Assembly: GCA_020310875.1 (NCBI GenBank)
Contig: CM035438.1
Span: 95,112,205-95,176,204, forward strand
Source: Ceratopteris richardii
Lineage: Eukaryota > Streptophyta > Polypodiopsida > Polypodiales > Pteridaceae
Direction: 5' to 3'
DNA: 64,000 nucleotides
The position numbers and the translations under genes are program-made. Below are positions 12,655 through 25,590 of this stretch, in pieces (the stretch's first letter is position 1; every line of letters starts with the position of its first letter). Under the pieces are notes generated by a model. The model was not told where the DNA came from, did no database searches, and worked only from the letters and a program-made list of their open reading frames with translations.

Positions 12655-12885
12655 TGTTGATATATTTAGGTAGTGAAGTGTGTGAACACATTAGGACCAT
12701 CGTGGCACTTTTTTCCCTCTTTAGGAGGTTTTTCTCCCCTAGCTTGTATATACGCCTATAGCCCTAACCAGTTAATTATCTTTGTACATTCTAGTGGTAA
12801 TACATTTAGTATTGTGTGTTGTGCTCCAAGTTTCTTCTTCTTCCTTGTGCTATTCACGTGCTTCCACAGACCTCCAACTCTAACA
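12655..12885 (+). repeat. 3' LTR of the copia element
   Basis: A 231-bp LTR with ends TGTTGATATA and CTCTAACA, preceded by a polypurine tract. Beyond its right end lies a minus-strand copia gag stub, so this element integrated into another copia copy. There is no matching 5' LTR in the window, so age cannot be taken from LTR divergence. Confidence 0.7.
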
Positions 12886-13040
12886 ATCTATTGAGATGTA
12901 TCCATACAAGTTTCTCCCTTGCAAGTAAGTCTCCATTCTTAGAAACCATGCTCAGTAGTTTCTTTGATCCAATTTGTCAATTGGTGAAGGAAATCCATCA
13001 CCTACAATGTCAAATTTATGACTATGCTCTAATACCACTA
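12886..13040 (-). mobile_element. copia gag start and primer site (fragment, minus strand)
   Basis: Reading leftward, an initiator-tRNA-Met primer site (TGGTATTAGAGCA, at 13,025-13,037) is followed by a typical copia gag start with residues such as WFLRMETYLQGRNLYGYI. The fragment ends at 12,886, where the plus-strand copia LTR begins. It is a broken remnant with at least one interruption in this short span. Confidence 0.65.
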
Positions 13041-13293
13041 TGAGGAGCAATGGGCACTACACAGAGATGAGAGGGTTCTCGCAAAAACCTTCTCTAAAAC
13101 AACCTAAATAACTCCAAGAACCCTTAGTAGAATCTCTAAGCTTCAATATATGCAATAATATCACTGCGATACCTTGGAGCATGAATCTCAAAACTCCGTG
13201 GAAAGACAGATAATGTTTGAGTACTTCTCAATTATAGAAAACATTCTATTTATCCAAGAAGGTAATTAGAGTTATGCTAAGAGCTCACATCCT
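13041..13293 (-). repeat. partial LTR of the minus-strand copia remnant
   Basis: The sequence right of the primer site should be the 5' LTR of the gag remnant, whose end reads ...GCTCCTCA on the minus strand. It is cut at 13,293 by the LTR of another element. No coding sequence is seen. Confidence 0.45.
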
Positions 13294-16200
13294 TGTTGGA
13301 ATATACCCCCACCTTTTGCGTGAATTCAAATGAAGTGATGATTGACCTATTACAATTTATTTCATCAATTTAGAAGGACTATCCTAGGATAAGATGTCAG
13401 GAGGTGATCTTGACTTTTCAAGAGGATGAAGATGCACACACGAAATCATGCAAATCTGCTTATATCTTATTGTGTACAACTCTAATGAACATAAAACTTT
13501 GTGGGCACGCTCACAAGGTTCCTACCTTCATTGTCCAATCAATAAGACAATGATAACATGTAATATGTGCAATGAAAGGAAAGATGGAAAACTTGAAGTA
13601 ATGTACTATAACGGTGAATAGAGAGCAACGTGACTAATTAAACTTGAAATTTATTGATACGTAAGATAGGATACAAAGAGATGTTGGAAATTTTGATATG
13701 CTATGGTATGACAATGACCAGCATATGCTCCTTGACTATATCCCTATAGTCTCCATGAAACTTCACACCCAAAAAATCTAGATATAAGGAAACTTGCATG
13801 GGAACTTGTGTCTCTTCATCTACCGTTGTATCTTCTCTCACCTCATGACCTTCCACTTCTTGCCCTTTTGTCCTTTTGTGGCCTTTGGTGACTTTTAGTG
13901 CTCCAATTCGCTCGATATGGATATGTTGAAACCTTTTATGTGTACTCCAACTCTTGATTCATATTTTGGCTTGTATCCAAGCCATACATACATAGACTTG
14001 CACCTTTAGTTTCAACATTCCCCCTCAAGGTTATGAATGTAGTCTCTATATCTTCAACGCCTAGCCTTTCTTTGAACTCACATGATGACTAAAGTTCATA
14101 GAAATACATATAGAGTGAAGAGGTAAACAATTAGAGGTGAGTATGTGTCAAGCCTCACAATTGGAACTTGCCACAAGCTCCATAACCTTCAACACTCTCC
14201 ATCAAGCTACAATTGGGAGTCCATTCTACTCTCCAAATCTTGTCCTCTTCACCTTTTGCTTCTAATGTCCTGGTAATGGTTGACATAGTTTCTTCCAATG
14301 TTCCTTCATGAAATATTGTATGTATCATGACTAGTTTTTTCCTTCTAAATGCTCCTTACATGGAGGTGGCTCATCATAGTTCTTTGAAGTTACCTTTTAT
14401 GGCTTCTCTTACTTTTTCTTTTGAGCATAACTACTTATCTTCTAACTTTGAAAATTATGTTGGTTGCACTTTCTGCTATTTGGACTCTTCTTGGATCTTC
14501 TAATCCTTCCAAAATATCTTCCGCTTGCTTCATAAACATTTATTCATGTTTCATGGTTGCTTGTGTGCCCACCAAATCAACAATGGATTGATCATACATG
14601 AACTCTTTCATGATTTCATCTTCATGTGAAGCATTTATAGTTTCCGTATCGTTCAAGCTTTCTCCATCACCTACAAGGCAAGACACGAAATCCTAAATAA
14701 TTGATAACTTATCCAACTTCTCTCTAAATGCTTCCTTGAGGTTCACAATGGGAGACTTTTCCTTGAGCTCCTCATTTCCTACTTTTTCTTTATGATACTT
14801 ATGAAAGGGAAATAATGCCATTGACTTGACACGAATTATGCAATCCATACTTCCCCTTTTGTTTGTTGCTCCTTTTTCCTTACAAGAATTAAATGTCAAC
14901 CATTAAGAGGATCCCCAGAGCTTCTCACATTACCATTGTGTTCAACCATCCTCAACATCTACAATGGTACATCTTGCATCTAACAAGGCTTCCCGTTCCT
15001 CTTGGGATGGTCTTACATTCCTTTACATAGGCTTGCCACTCTCTTTGGTGGTTGTACTAGTCTCAAGCTTTGACTAGAAATTAAAGTGGTTTATGCTTGG
15101 AACTTAGCACCACACACAATGTGGATTATATGGTGCTTCTTGCATCGCTGAAGGCTTCTGATTCTTCTTGGGATGGTCTTACTTGCATTTACATAGGCTT
15201 TCAACTCTCTTTGGTGGTCTTACTGGCATCAATCTTTGATTAGACCTTTACTTGGTCTATGCTTTGAACTTGCTACCACACACAATGTGCATTCAGCCTT
15301 TTGATTCAACCCTTAGCTTTTTTAATGGAATTCGTTACCCTTTTCAACTTCAGCCAATTTTTCACACTTCTCTTGGGTGACTCTTCCTTTTATCTTTTGT
15401 GTTCCTTGAACTTTGGGGATCTTTTAATGTCCTTGTTGAATCTTTGATACTTTATGGAAGACATTCTTTAGAGTCTTTTGCTCCTCCTTTGTTGGGAATC
15501 TCAAACCTAGGTTTCAACCTTCTTTGATTTCTTCATCTTCTCAAAATGATATAAAACTCAATGGCAGTCCACTCCAAGTTTGATGCAAGCTCTCTTGACT
15601 TCTTGCAATGTTCAAACCTTGTTTTGTTTGCCTGCAAATCCTTCAAATATTCAAGAATCATCTCATGCACATCCTTGCTTTGACCACCTTTAGCTTTGGC
15701 TCCAATATTCAAGTCTTTGAAACTTCAAATGCACCCACTATGTGTTTGAAAACCTTTTTTCTTGAGCGTATTCCTTCATTTTGGCTCCAAGCTTTGTGTC
15801 CTTACTTCATCCAAGCTTTTCCAACCTTCCTTTGGCTTGTCAAAATATGAGAATTTCGTTCACTTGTTTTAACTTGACACAAGGATCAAACACTTTTAGT
15901 TATCATAACGTGAGCGTACTTATAGTTTCTTTCACAACTATAAGATACATCCACAACAAGATACATCCAAAAATTTAATACATAATAGCCTTTGGTTTCT
16001 TCAACCTTTTTCACATCAAAAAATGTATACTTCCAACTCATCTATGGTTGAGCATGAGAAACATGTAATGCCCTAACATTGTGCTAATAAATCCACATAA
16101 TAATGTATACAACTCATCAATCATTCAAGCATATATTCCACTCTCTTTATGCCAACTCACATGGCTACATAAACCTGAAAATAATCAACTTTTATAGACT

Positions 16201-16838
16201 ATAAAATGTAGCCTATTACTCATCCACAAATCAAGAAACATGTATATATCTTTTCCTTGAACACATAAGCATACATTCTTGCATGTTGTACATCAATCAC
16301 CAAATCTAAATTCAACTTATATTCATTCTAAATATGGCTATCCAAAATCGTCATTCACCTTGATCATACACTTCACAAGCATGCATACATAACCATATTC
16401 AAATCAAATATTTCTTGCACCACATTCAATTGGATGTGATATCTGAAGCATGGACACAATGTTCATATACAATTAGATGTAGTTGCACATCCAAGACTCT
16501 TTGCTTGAATCTTCATCTTCTTATGTAGGCTGCTTATAAGTCTTCAACCAAGTGATTAGTAGCACTTATGAAAAGATTCAATGATCAAGGATATGCAGTA
16601 GAGAGTAGGAAAAGAGAAACTATGACTTCAAATAACATAAACTAATAGAATCGTCTTACATACAAAAGCTTCAACTTGATAACTTTTCAATCAGCATGAA
16701 TGTTCCACACGCTCATGTAGAATCATAGGCTTATAGCTCAAAGTTTTCCTTCAACTTCTTTGAGTCTTCTTCGAGTGCTCTTGTTTTTTATTTGACACTC
16801 AAATTAATGGGCTTCAATATTGATGCTCTAATATAAAA
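13294..16838 (-). mobile_element. probable non-autonomous LTR element (LARD-like)
   Basis: A 724-bp LTR-like block (13,294-14,017) has inverted ends TGTTG and CAACA on the minus strand and is preceded by a polypurine tract CTTGAGGGGGAA (14,018-14,028). The 2.8 kb to its right carries no recognisable gag or pol, only a short basic/acidic frame at 14,693-14,899. A possible primer site (TATTAGAGCATC on the minus strand, about 16,822-16,838) marks its far end. The expected matching 5' LTR is not found, so the element is broken or my boundary is wrong. A polypurine tract, long LTR and little coding potential fit a large non-autonomous derivative. Confidence 0.4.
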
Positions 16839-17178
16839 TGTGGAGATATTTAACTCCAATATGCACAAAAAAAATAAGTGAACTTCTTCAAGAATCTCTC
16901 ATCCCATACACTTGCTTACTAAAACTTGATTAATTCAAAGTTAAGTATCCAATGACTGTGAGATTTTCCCCGCACAAAGTAGACACGTGCTTTCTAACAA
17001 CCTATAGATCACTTGAATTGGAGTTCAAATGATTAGGGGACTAATTGACCATGAAATATCCTAACATAAACCTTTAAAGCTTATTAATTGTATAAAGTCA
17101 TGTATATAGCATTATGCCTCAAATACCATGAGACACCTCAATACATAAATCAAGCAGTTAGGTTGGATTCATGCACCA
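16839..17178 (-). repeat. copia LTR, about 340 bp
   Basis: On the minus strand this block starts TGGTGCATGAATCC directly after a polypurine tract (GGGGGGAGA, 17,179-17,193) that follows a copia RNase H end. It finishes ...ATCTCCACA. It is best read as the 3' LTR of the 17.2-25.6 kb copia. Its left neighbour resembles a primer-binding site, which is odd for a 3' LTR and is listed as a finding. Confidence 0.5.
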
Positions 17179-18025
17179 AAATCTCCCCCCTAAGCCTAAG
17201 ATGCTTGAGTCTTCAATCCATTACTATCTTGTGAAGTCTAATCCAAGCTTTGAATCTACTTAGCTTCACTCCATCCAATGCTTTCATAGTCATATCTGCT
17301 AATTGTTGTTGAGTCGATACATATGAGAGTTTAATTTCCATTTCTTATGATTTCTCTCTAAAAGAATGATAATGGACCTCAATATGTTTTTCCTATAATG
17401 GAAATTTGGATTTGGTGCAAGGTATAAGGAACTTATGTTGTGTCCAAAGATATGAGAGGTGGAAGACTTTACACCCAAATCTAAGTATAATTTCTTAATA
17501 TACATGGCTTCTCGATTTGCATTTTCCAAATAGTGGGTTGCTTCTTGGATGACCAAGAAATGAGTTTTGTACTTGCAAACGTAAGAGAACTTGAAGTACT
17601 TCTTCTGTCATCTTTTGATCCTATCCAATCTACATTAGAGAATGGATTTATGTCTACATCATATTTATATGGATATAATATATCTTCATGTATGGTTCCT
17701 TTGAGATACTTGAGTATTCTTTTATCTGCTTCCATGTGTGGTTTCCTAGGACTTTGCACGAATTGGGTCAGAACACTTACACTATAGCAAATGTCTAGCC
17801 TAGTGAGTGTTGCGTAATTCAAACTACCCATTAAGCTTTGATAGCTGGTGATATCTTCAAATAGCTCACCTTCATGAGCACTTATCTTTGAAATTACCTC
17901 CATGGGTTTACTTGCAACCTTAGCATTCTCCATTTTGAATTTTTCTAGCATGTCCTTGATATATTTCTTTTGACTGAGATGCATACCATTCTCTATGTCC
18001 ATCACTTCCAAACCAAGGAAGTATG
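17179..18025 (-). mobile_element. copia RT/RNase H fossil, 3' part (split by chromovirus)
   Basis: Minus-strand peptides include LSQKKYIKDMLEKFKMENA, KPMEVI, SLMGSLNYATLTRLDICYSV, ADKRILKYLKGT and STKLISWSSKKQPT, the standard copia RT-C/RNase H signature, ending near the polypurine tract. The upstream part of the same element resumes at 24,845 beyond the inserted chromovirus. Broken, with several interruptions. Confidence 0.85.
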
Positions 18026-21000
18026 TGAGTTGCTATTATGAAAAGATTTTTCCTAAAGTATAGAATCCACGAGAGAGTTAGTGAGTACGTATCTAGCCAT
18101 CCAAATCCACTCATATCTACACCAAAGTTCCAAGGGGTGCATGTCTTAATATTCATCCATCTTTGCTTCCAAGTTTCCTTCATGTGGACACTTTCCAAAG
18201 AAAATCACATGGCTTCTATTTCAATTGAAGCCTTCCCTTCACATAAGAGTCAGGGTGTCACTTGGGAGAAGCTTCTCCCAAGACTAAGGTTCCTTTACCT
18301 TAGAATAATTATTCCTAAAGTAAAAACCCTTGAGTTGAGACTTCATTGAAATAAATTACCAAGGGTTAAAACCAAGAAGCATAGGTTCCTACTTCAAGGG
18401 TCTAACCCATTAAATTAAACAAAGGGTTTCCAAAGGTAAATACCAAGATGTGAGGTTCTAGCCCAGGGTTTATACAACATTCTTCCCCCCTTTAATATTT
18501 TCGTCCTCGAAAATGTGTAGTGGTATAATATGTGGAGTATTCCCCCATGCGCCATGATTCAGTTTGTTGATCATGGACTCACTCTCAAAAGATGTTTGCC
18601 TTGTTTCTGACTAATAGTTGGAACAAAGGGAAACCTTTTGTTTATGGAACTTACTCATTCCCAAGTGGCACTTTCTTCTATTCCATCTCTCCATTTAAAT
18701 AAGCATTCTTTATATAGATGATTTCTTGTCTTTTAATCTCGAGTGCATAGTATCTTTTCTCGTTGATGAGAGATGTTATGAAGGGAGATGGGTTGAAGTT
18801 TTGTATTTGAAGATACAAGATTTTCTTTTTCATCGAGTTTCATTTTTAATCTACTTACATGAAATACTAGGTGAAGTAAACAATCATCTAGTTCTAACTC
18901 ATAATCCAAAGTCTCTATTCTTTTGAGAATCTTGAAAGGGCCACAAAACCTTGGAGAGAGTTTAGGACAAGGTCCTGATTTCAATGTTTTAGATTTCTCA
19001 AGAACTTTAAGATATACTAGTTCTCCAACCTAAGATGAAATATCTCACCTGTTAGGGTTCCTAATTGATTGAGCTCTATCCTAGGCTTTCCTCAAGTTTT
19101 CCTCAGCTATTCTTAGCTTAAAGTTCATGTCTTCTAAGAAATATTTAGCTGCTTAGAATTTTTCATTTTGTACTCCAACTGCATATGGTGCTCTTGGTTG
19201 GAACCCATACATTAGCATGAAAGGACTATATTTAGTTGTAGAGTGTTTTGCACTATTTTAAGGAAACTCTACTAATGGTAAATAGTCTTCCTAGTTAGTT
19301 TAGGTAGAAGATACATAAGCTCATAATATATCTTCAAGTATTCAATCCACCCTTTCAATTTGACCATCTATTTGTGGATGTTCTGTAGTACTCATTTTTA
19401 GCTTGGTTTCCAACCCACTAAACAAAGCTCTCTAGAAATGACTAGTAAATTTTTTATCTCTATCAGACACTATGTCTTGAGGCAGTCCATAGAGTCTGTA
19501 TAGTTGTTCTATGAACATTTTAGCTAATTTTGGAGTTTTTACTGTAGTATGAGTAGGTATGAAATGAGCCATTTTTGTCAATCGATCAACTATGCCCCAA
19601 ATAGCATCGTGGCCTTTTTGGGTTTGTGGAAATCCCGTAATGAAATCCATGGAAATATTTTCCCATTTTCCATTGGAAATTTCCAAGGGATGTAACAAAC
19701 CTCCTATCTTAAATTTTTCAGCTTTGTTTAGCTGGAACTTAGTACATCTAAGTACATAACTATGTAAATCTTTATGTACACTTGGAAAATAAAATTGTCT
19801 CTTGATAAATTCATAATTTTTTTTTATACCAAGATGTCCGACACTTGGGGCATCACGACATTCAAACAAAACTCTATTCCTAAGCTCTTTGTCACAAGGG
19901 ACACAAATCTTTCCCTTATATAACATATATTCATCTTGAATATTGTAGTGTTTAACTTATCTTCATTTGTTAAGTTTGTACTTTGAGTTGAAACCTTCTT
20001 CCAAGCTTCTTTAAAGCTTGTATCTTCTTGATACTTGCCTTTCATTAATGTTACTAAACCAGTAGAAATTTGTATGAAGCTTAGAGAATTTAAGATTGGC
20101 ATTCTGCTTAATGGGTCTGCCACTACATTAAATTTTCCTCTTCTATATCCGAGTTCATAGTCAAATTCTTGGAGTAATTTGGCCCATCTAGCTTTTCTAC
20201 ATGATAGCTTAGATTGGTTTGCAAACCATTTAATACCTGCTTGATCAAAAAATATAGTTACTTTGACATCAAAAAGGTAATGTCTCCATTTTTTTAGAGC
20301 ATGCACAATTGCATAAAGCTCTTTTTCATAGGTAGAATAATTTCTTTGAGCTAGATTTAGCTTTTGACTTTCAGAAACAATTGGTTGGCCATTTTGATTT
20401 CAAAACATCTCCTATTGCTAGATCGCTAGCATTTGTTTCAACCACAACGGGTTCACTTGGATCTACTATATGTAGAATCCTGGGGTGAAGCTAAGGATTT
20501 CTGAAGTCTTTCCATACTTTCAACCTATTCTTTCTCCTAGTTAAGAATTTTGGGTTTTCTCTTTAAATTTCTCAAATAAAGGGATCAAGATTTTTGCAAA
20601 GTTTGGCATAACTTTTCTCTAGTATCCTTCTAACCCTAAAAAACTTTGAACTTTCATAATATTTTTAGGGTGAGGCTAGTTAAGAAGAACGTGGAACTTT
20701 TTAGGATCTACTTGAATACCTTTTTTAGATATAATGTGTCCTAGATATCTAATTTTTGTTGAAAAGAATTCACATTTTTCTTCTTTTCCAAACAATTTAT
20801 TTTCTCTTAAAACTTGGAAAATGCTTTCCAGATGTTCTAAGTGAGAAGCTGCATCTTGACTATAGACAAGAATGCCCTCAAGGAAGTAAACAACAAACTT
20901 TCCTAGATAAGGGCTTAGTATGGTGTTCATTAATATCATGAACATAGACAGGGCATTTGTTAGTCCAAAAGGCATGACTACAAATTCAAAATGCCCATAT

Positions 21001-24000
21001 TTAGTTATGAAAGCTGTTTTAGGAACATGTTTAGATCTAATCCTGATTTCATGACATCCTTGTTGGAGATCAAGTTTTGAAAATATCTTAGACCCTTTTA
21101 ATTGATGAAATAAATCATCAATTCAGGGCATTGGATATTTATTCTTGATTGTAACTTTATTGAGGGCTCAATAGTGAATGCATAGTCTCATTGACCCATC
21201 TTTTTTCTTCACTAAGAGAATGGGTGTTGTCCAAGTGTAAGGCTTGGCTGAATGAATCCCTTATTTAGGTATTCATTTAATGGTTTCTCTACTTCAGCTT
21301 GTTGGGAAAATGGGAGTCTAAAGAGGGGTTACATATAGGCTTAGTTCTTGGGAGCAAGTTTATAGCATGATCGACTTGTCCACGAGAAGGAGGTATGCCA
21401 TGGGGAAGTTCTTTTGGAAAAACATCCCGATAATTATTTATTAAACACTTAAATTTAAACTTTTCATATTCAAAGAACGGATACAAGATATAAGGAACTA
21501 GATTCATATTATAAACATTGTTACATTGGTTGGAAGTATCATAAAAACTTCCACTTTTTGGGTATTTACAAGTCTTTTTAATTCCATTCTTGAAATCAGA
21601 GTACTCAATGCATCATGCTTTCTTTGAATTAGGTAACAGATTCCATTCTTATCAAATTCTAGTGTATTCATTTGATAGCTTCTTTTAAGTGTTTTTCCTA
21701 AACCCTAAAGCCACTCCCTACCCAAAACCACATCAATTCTTTCCATGTGCATGATCTGAACGTCCAATTTATCTTTATACCTTCAAATTCTATTTCCAAA
21801 CACATATCATTGTATCCCATACCTTCTTGTCTTGGCCTTGCATCATGGATACTATATAGAGATGTGGTGACTTCTGTTGGGGTAACTTCAATTTCTTCAC
21901 CAGTGAGTAGTTTAGGAAATTAAGGGTGGATGAGTCATCTATCATGACTCTTGCCTTTTCCCCTCTTATGCAAGCATGAAATTTAACTAAGTCATGAGGC
22001 CCAAACTGATTTTGGACCCATATTGAATTAGACAAACAATGTTGATGCATGCAATCTTCATGAAGGACCTCCAGGTTTTTCCAAACCTTGCTATTCTCCA
22101 GATTTAAAGTTTGTACTAAGTTGATTTCTGCCTTTTCTTTCCCTTTCATCTCATAGGTGCCGTTTTGTTGCCCCTTGTAGTAGAATTCTTACTAAGATGC
22201 TCTGCTTTGAGGCACTTAAAGCAAAGGTTTTCATTTTTGCTTTCTCCCAGACCTCATGATCAAGTCTAGGTCCTGAAGGTCTAGGTGACTTAAAGTCTTC
22301 TTTTTTGAAAGTTCCTAACTTTCTTTTAACTCTTTTAAAGTTTTTATTTTCCTCGACAAGATGAAGTGGTTGTGTTCTAGTTCTAGAAACATCTTCTAAG
22401 CTTTTTGGAGCATCTTCACTTCATGTTCGATCTTCTTGTCGAGACTGCAGATAAAACCTCAAACTTTAGGAAAATCATATAGGATTTGAAGTTTGAGTAC
22501 TATTTCTTAATAATGAGAAATGAACAAGGAGAGGGGACATCCTCGTTGAAGGACTTTGTCCCATTCTTCCTAGTTTCACTCGTCTTTGTTTTCTAGTACG
22601 AATTCTTTTTTTGAAGAATTCTTCGAATTGGTTCTAGATTTTTGGGATTCTCTAAGCCTCTTTCAAGCTCATCCACCATTTATAAGCCTTAGTTCCAAGT
22701 GATAAAGTTGTTTCTAAGACTTAATAGGCTTCAGGGGTGTTTTTTAACTAATTTAAGTCTTGCCATTTTTCAAAAAATGTCAAGACTACATCCTTGTTTT
22801 GGTCTTTCTCTTCCCTTGAGAATTGAGGTGTTTTTAAGTCTTTCACAAATGAAACACTCCTAGACCTAATGGAAGTAGGAGGAGGATTTATAGTTACATC
22901 ATCAATCTTATTCTTTAAAGATAAGTTACTATTGATTGGTAAAGGAGCATCTGGTCCTTTACTTGATGATGGGTTCCTTGGTCAAATGGACAAGGAACCC
23001 ATCTGGGTAGGTACGGGTAAAGTTGGACAAAGTGTATTCAAAATTTGTTCCATTCTACCTTCAACTTCATAAATCAAAGTATGAAGGATCCCCATCTCAG
23101 TTTGGATTTCCTTAACGATGAACATATATGCTTGGATATCATTCATCTTCTCGTCCAATCCATTTAGTGTTTATAAATATTCACTTCTTATCTTTCCAAT
23201 GGTACTATTTCAGGAAGACCAGGACCGTAATCTAACTATCTATCCCCTTTCTATGGCACATAATCTACTTCATGTCTAGGTATGTCTAACAACATATTAC
23301 TAGCATAAAAACCCCCATTGAATACTTTGGAAATCAACTAGAAATGAGAACATGTCATCCTAATACGTAAACAAAAATAGATGAAAATAAACCGAGTAAT
23401 TCCCTGATTTTTTTTATTGAAATCCCTTCCAGTTGTAGGTTGGCTTGGGCCACCTTAGACGATTTTCTACTACACAGGTCTCTTCATGATCAAAGTTGAA
23501 GAGTTATGGTCCTTCTTTTGTCCACCAACACTCCAAGTCTTCACACTCTTTTGTTGAGAAAATGAGTGGGCACCAAGTAGATGAAATCCTTCTTTGAACC
23601 TCCTTCTAAAATTAACTTGTATGAGCTTCCTCTTGTACTTCGGAAAATATCTTCTTGACCCTTCAAATTTCCTTCAAAATGGGCACTTGTTCAATCATGA
23701 GGCTCTTTGTGAAGAGACTTATTTGAGTCCTTTACTTGTCCTCCTTCACATGTAGACTTGCTCCCACGATGGGTGTTCACATAGCCATGAGACTTTGTGT
23801 GAAGAGACATGTGTCCTTCTACTTCATGCATGAACATGCTCTCAGATCATCTTCAAAAACTTGCAAAAGCTAGAAGATAGAAGTGGTTCGTGGTGCTCAT
23901 TTGACAAGGGATTTATCCCATATGTGAGGCAAAGAAGTAGACAAGATAATTATAAATAAGTGAACACTTTCTTTCTTCTCCCATCTTCGAGAGAGTAGCC

Positions 24001-24844
24001 TATTGAGGGCATGTGGGTTGGACTATGTTCTGACTTTTGCGAGCACATGGGTGCCTCTCTTGGCCGCTCACATGGTGGCTAAGGGGGGGAGTCTTTTCCT
24101 CCTCTTTTCCAAGGGATAAGAGGGGGGTCATGCACCCTTCTTGAGATGATGGTGACATCACCTTCTAATTGATGCCTACGAGGTGGTCGAGATTAAAAAA
24201 TATATTTTTTTTGAAAGCTCCCTTCATGGCGCATGCCTTTTGAGGTAACAATTCTCCATGCGGGCATGGCTCCCAAGGTAGTTGAGTGGTGCCAAATTTC
24301 AAAGAAGAACTCAGAGATTTCTCATTTCTTTTAGTTTCAAGATGGAGTTCTACACAAAGATCAAGGAGTACCACAAGTACTTTGAATTGAGAAGAAGAAA
24401 GCTTTGATTACCATTGTTATGAAAAGCTTCTTCCTAGAGTATATCATCCACAAGAGAGTGAGTAATTATGTATCCACCCATCCAACTCCACTCATATTTA
24501 TACCAAAGGTCCAAGGGGTCCATGTCTTAATATTCATCCATGTTTCCTTCCAAGTGTCCTTCATGTGGACACTTTCCAATGAAAATCACATGGCTTCTAT
24601 TTCATAAACCAGTCAAGGTGTCACTTGTGAGAAGATTCTCCAAAGACTAAAGTTCCTTTACCTTAGAATAATTACTAACAAGGTAAAAAACCCTTCAATT
24701 GAGACTTCAATTGAAATAAATTACCAAGGGTTAAAACCAAGAATCATAGGTTTCTACTTCAAGGGTCTAATCCATTAAATTAAACCAAGGTTTTCCAAAG
24801 ATAAACACCAATATCTGAGGGTCTGGCCCAAGGTTTATACAACA
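18026..24844 (-). mobile_element. chromovirus (Ty3/gypsy) nested in copia RT
   Basis: Both LTRs are present (about 18,026-18,479 and 24,415-24,844). A polypurine tract (AAAGGGGGGAAGAA, 18,480-18,493) precedes the 3' LTR and a tRNA-Met-like primer site (TGGTAATCAAAGC, 24,402-24,413) follows the 5' LTR. Internally, right to left, there is a decayed gag with a zinc-knuckle trace near 22.2 kb, protease at 21.8-22.1 kb, RT at 20.4-21.5 kb, RNase H and integrase at 19.4-20.4 kb, and a C-terminal KLSPRFCGPFKIL-type tail. A chromodomain-like stretch (LYKECLFKWRDGI) lies near 18.65-18.76 kb. AGTAT flanks both sides as a likely target duplication, although the left junction is a base or more off. The LTRs differ visibly, perhaps 10-15% by eye, so it is old. 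Broken, with over ten interruptions. Confidence 0.85.
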
Positions 24845-25590
24845 AGTATCCTAGATCAATTATCTTGAACTCCTCTTTCATCGATATCTTAATCCTCCTA
24901 ATACCTTCAGCATCATTACCTATGAGTATTATATCATCTACATATACACAAAGTTATATAACCTCCGTTTGTCCTTTTGATGAAGGGTGAAGGATCTACT
25001 TTGCTAACAATGAAATCCTTATTCTACAAATAGGTCACAAGCCTATGATTCTAAGCTCTTGGATCTTGCTTTAGCCCATATAAAGATTTCCTTAACCTAC
25101 ATACATGTTTAAGGAAATCTGAATCTTGAAACCCATGAGGTTGAGCCATATATACCTCTTCATATATCCATCCATTTAGAAGTGCAGTATTCACATCCAT
25201 TTGATAGGTTATCCAATTCTTCACAGCTGCAATGCTCATAAGCACTCTAGCTATTGGCATCTTTTCCATAGGTGAGAAGGTTTCCTCATAGTCAATACCT
25301 TGAGTCTAAGCATACCCTTTAGCCACATGTCTATCTTTGTACTTGTTTATGGCCACATCAGATTTCTTCTTCACTTTGTATATCTATCTAGATCCAATGA
25401 TCTTCATGGTTAAAGTCACACTGATTCCCAAGTTTGATTCTCTGGCAGAGCTACAATTTCTTCTTCCATACCATTCATCCACTCTGGTTTCTTCTTGGCC
25501 TCCAATTTCACTATTAGATGCATGCTAGCACAACCAATGTGAGAAGTAAACATGAATTCACTGATAGCATATGCAAGTAGATAGTTAAAC
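24845..25590 (-). mobile_element. copia RT fossil, 5' part
   Basis: Minus-strand peptides IARVLMSIAAVKNW, YQMDVNTALLNGWIYEEVYMAQPHGF and VCRLRKSLYGLKQ are the copia RT core. It joins the 17.2-18.0 kb part across the chromovirus. The right end fades at about 25.59 kb, where a plus-strand gypsy fragment begins; integrase, protease and gag are absent. Broken, with a few interruptions. Confidence 0.85.

Larger units (their letters stand above)
6839..12885 (+). mobile_element. Ty1/copia element lacking its 5' LTR
   Basis: Copia domain order is clear: gag with a zinc knuckle (CKYCKENDHFIRNC), a protease with YFDSGASKHI, integrase with an LWHARFGHLN zinc-finger start near 10,075 and HSDVCGPM near 10,260, RT with KWVYKLKHKRD, QLDIKTAFLNGDF and VYVDDM near 11,160-11,640, and RNase H to about 12,580. 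A polypurine tract and a 3' LTR follow. No 5' LTR or primer site is seen; gag is joined directly to a gypsy gag. Broken, with well over ten interruptions. Fairly old, since the reading frames are heavily decayed. Confidence 0.9.

Noticed and set aside
18500-18760. Second, separate chromodomain gene
   Set aside because: The chromodomain-like stretch directly follows the integrase tail of the chromovirus and is part of it.
22869-23072. 67-codon plus-strand frame
   Set aside because: It lies antisense to the decayed chromovirus gag region and has no motif.
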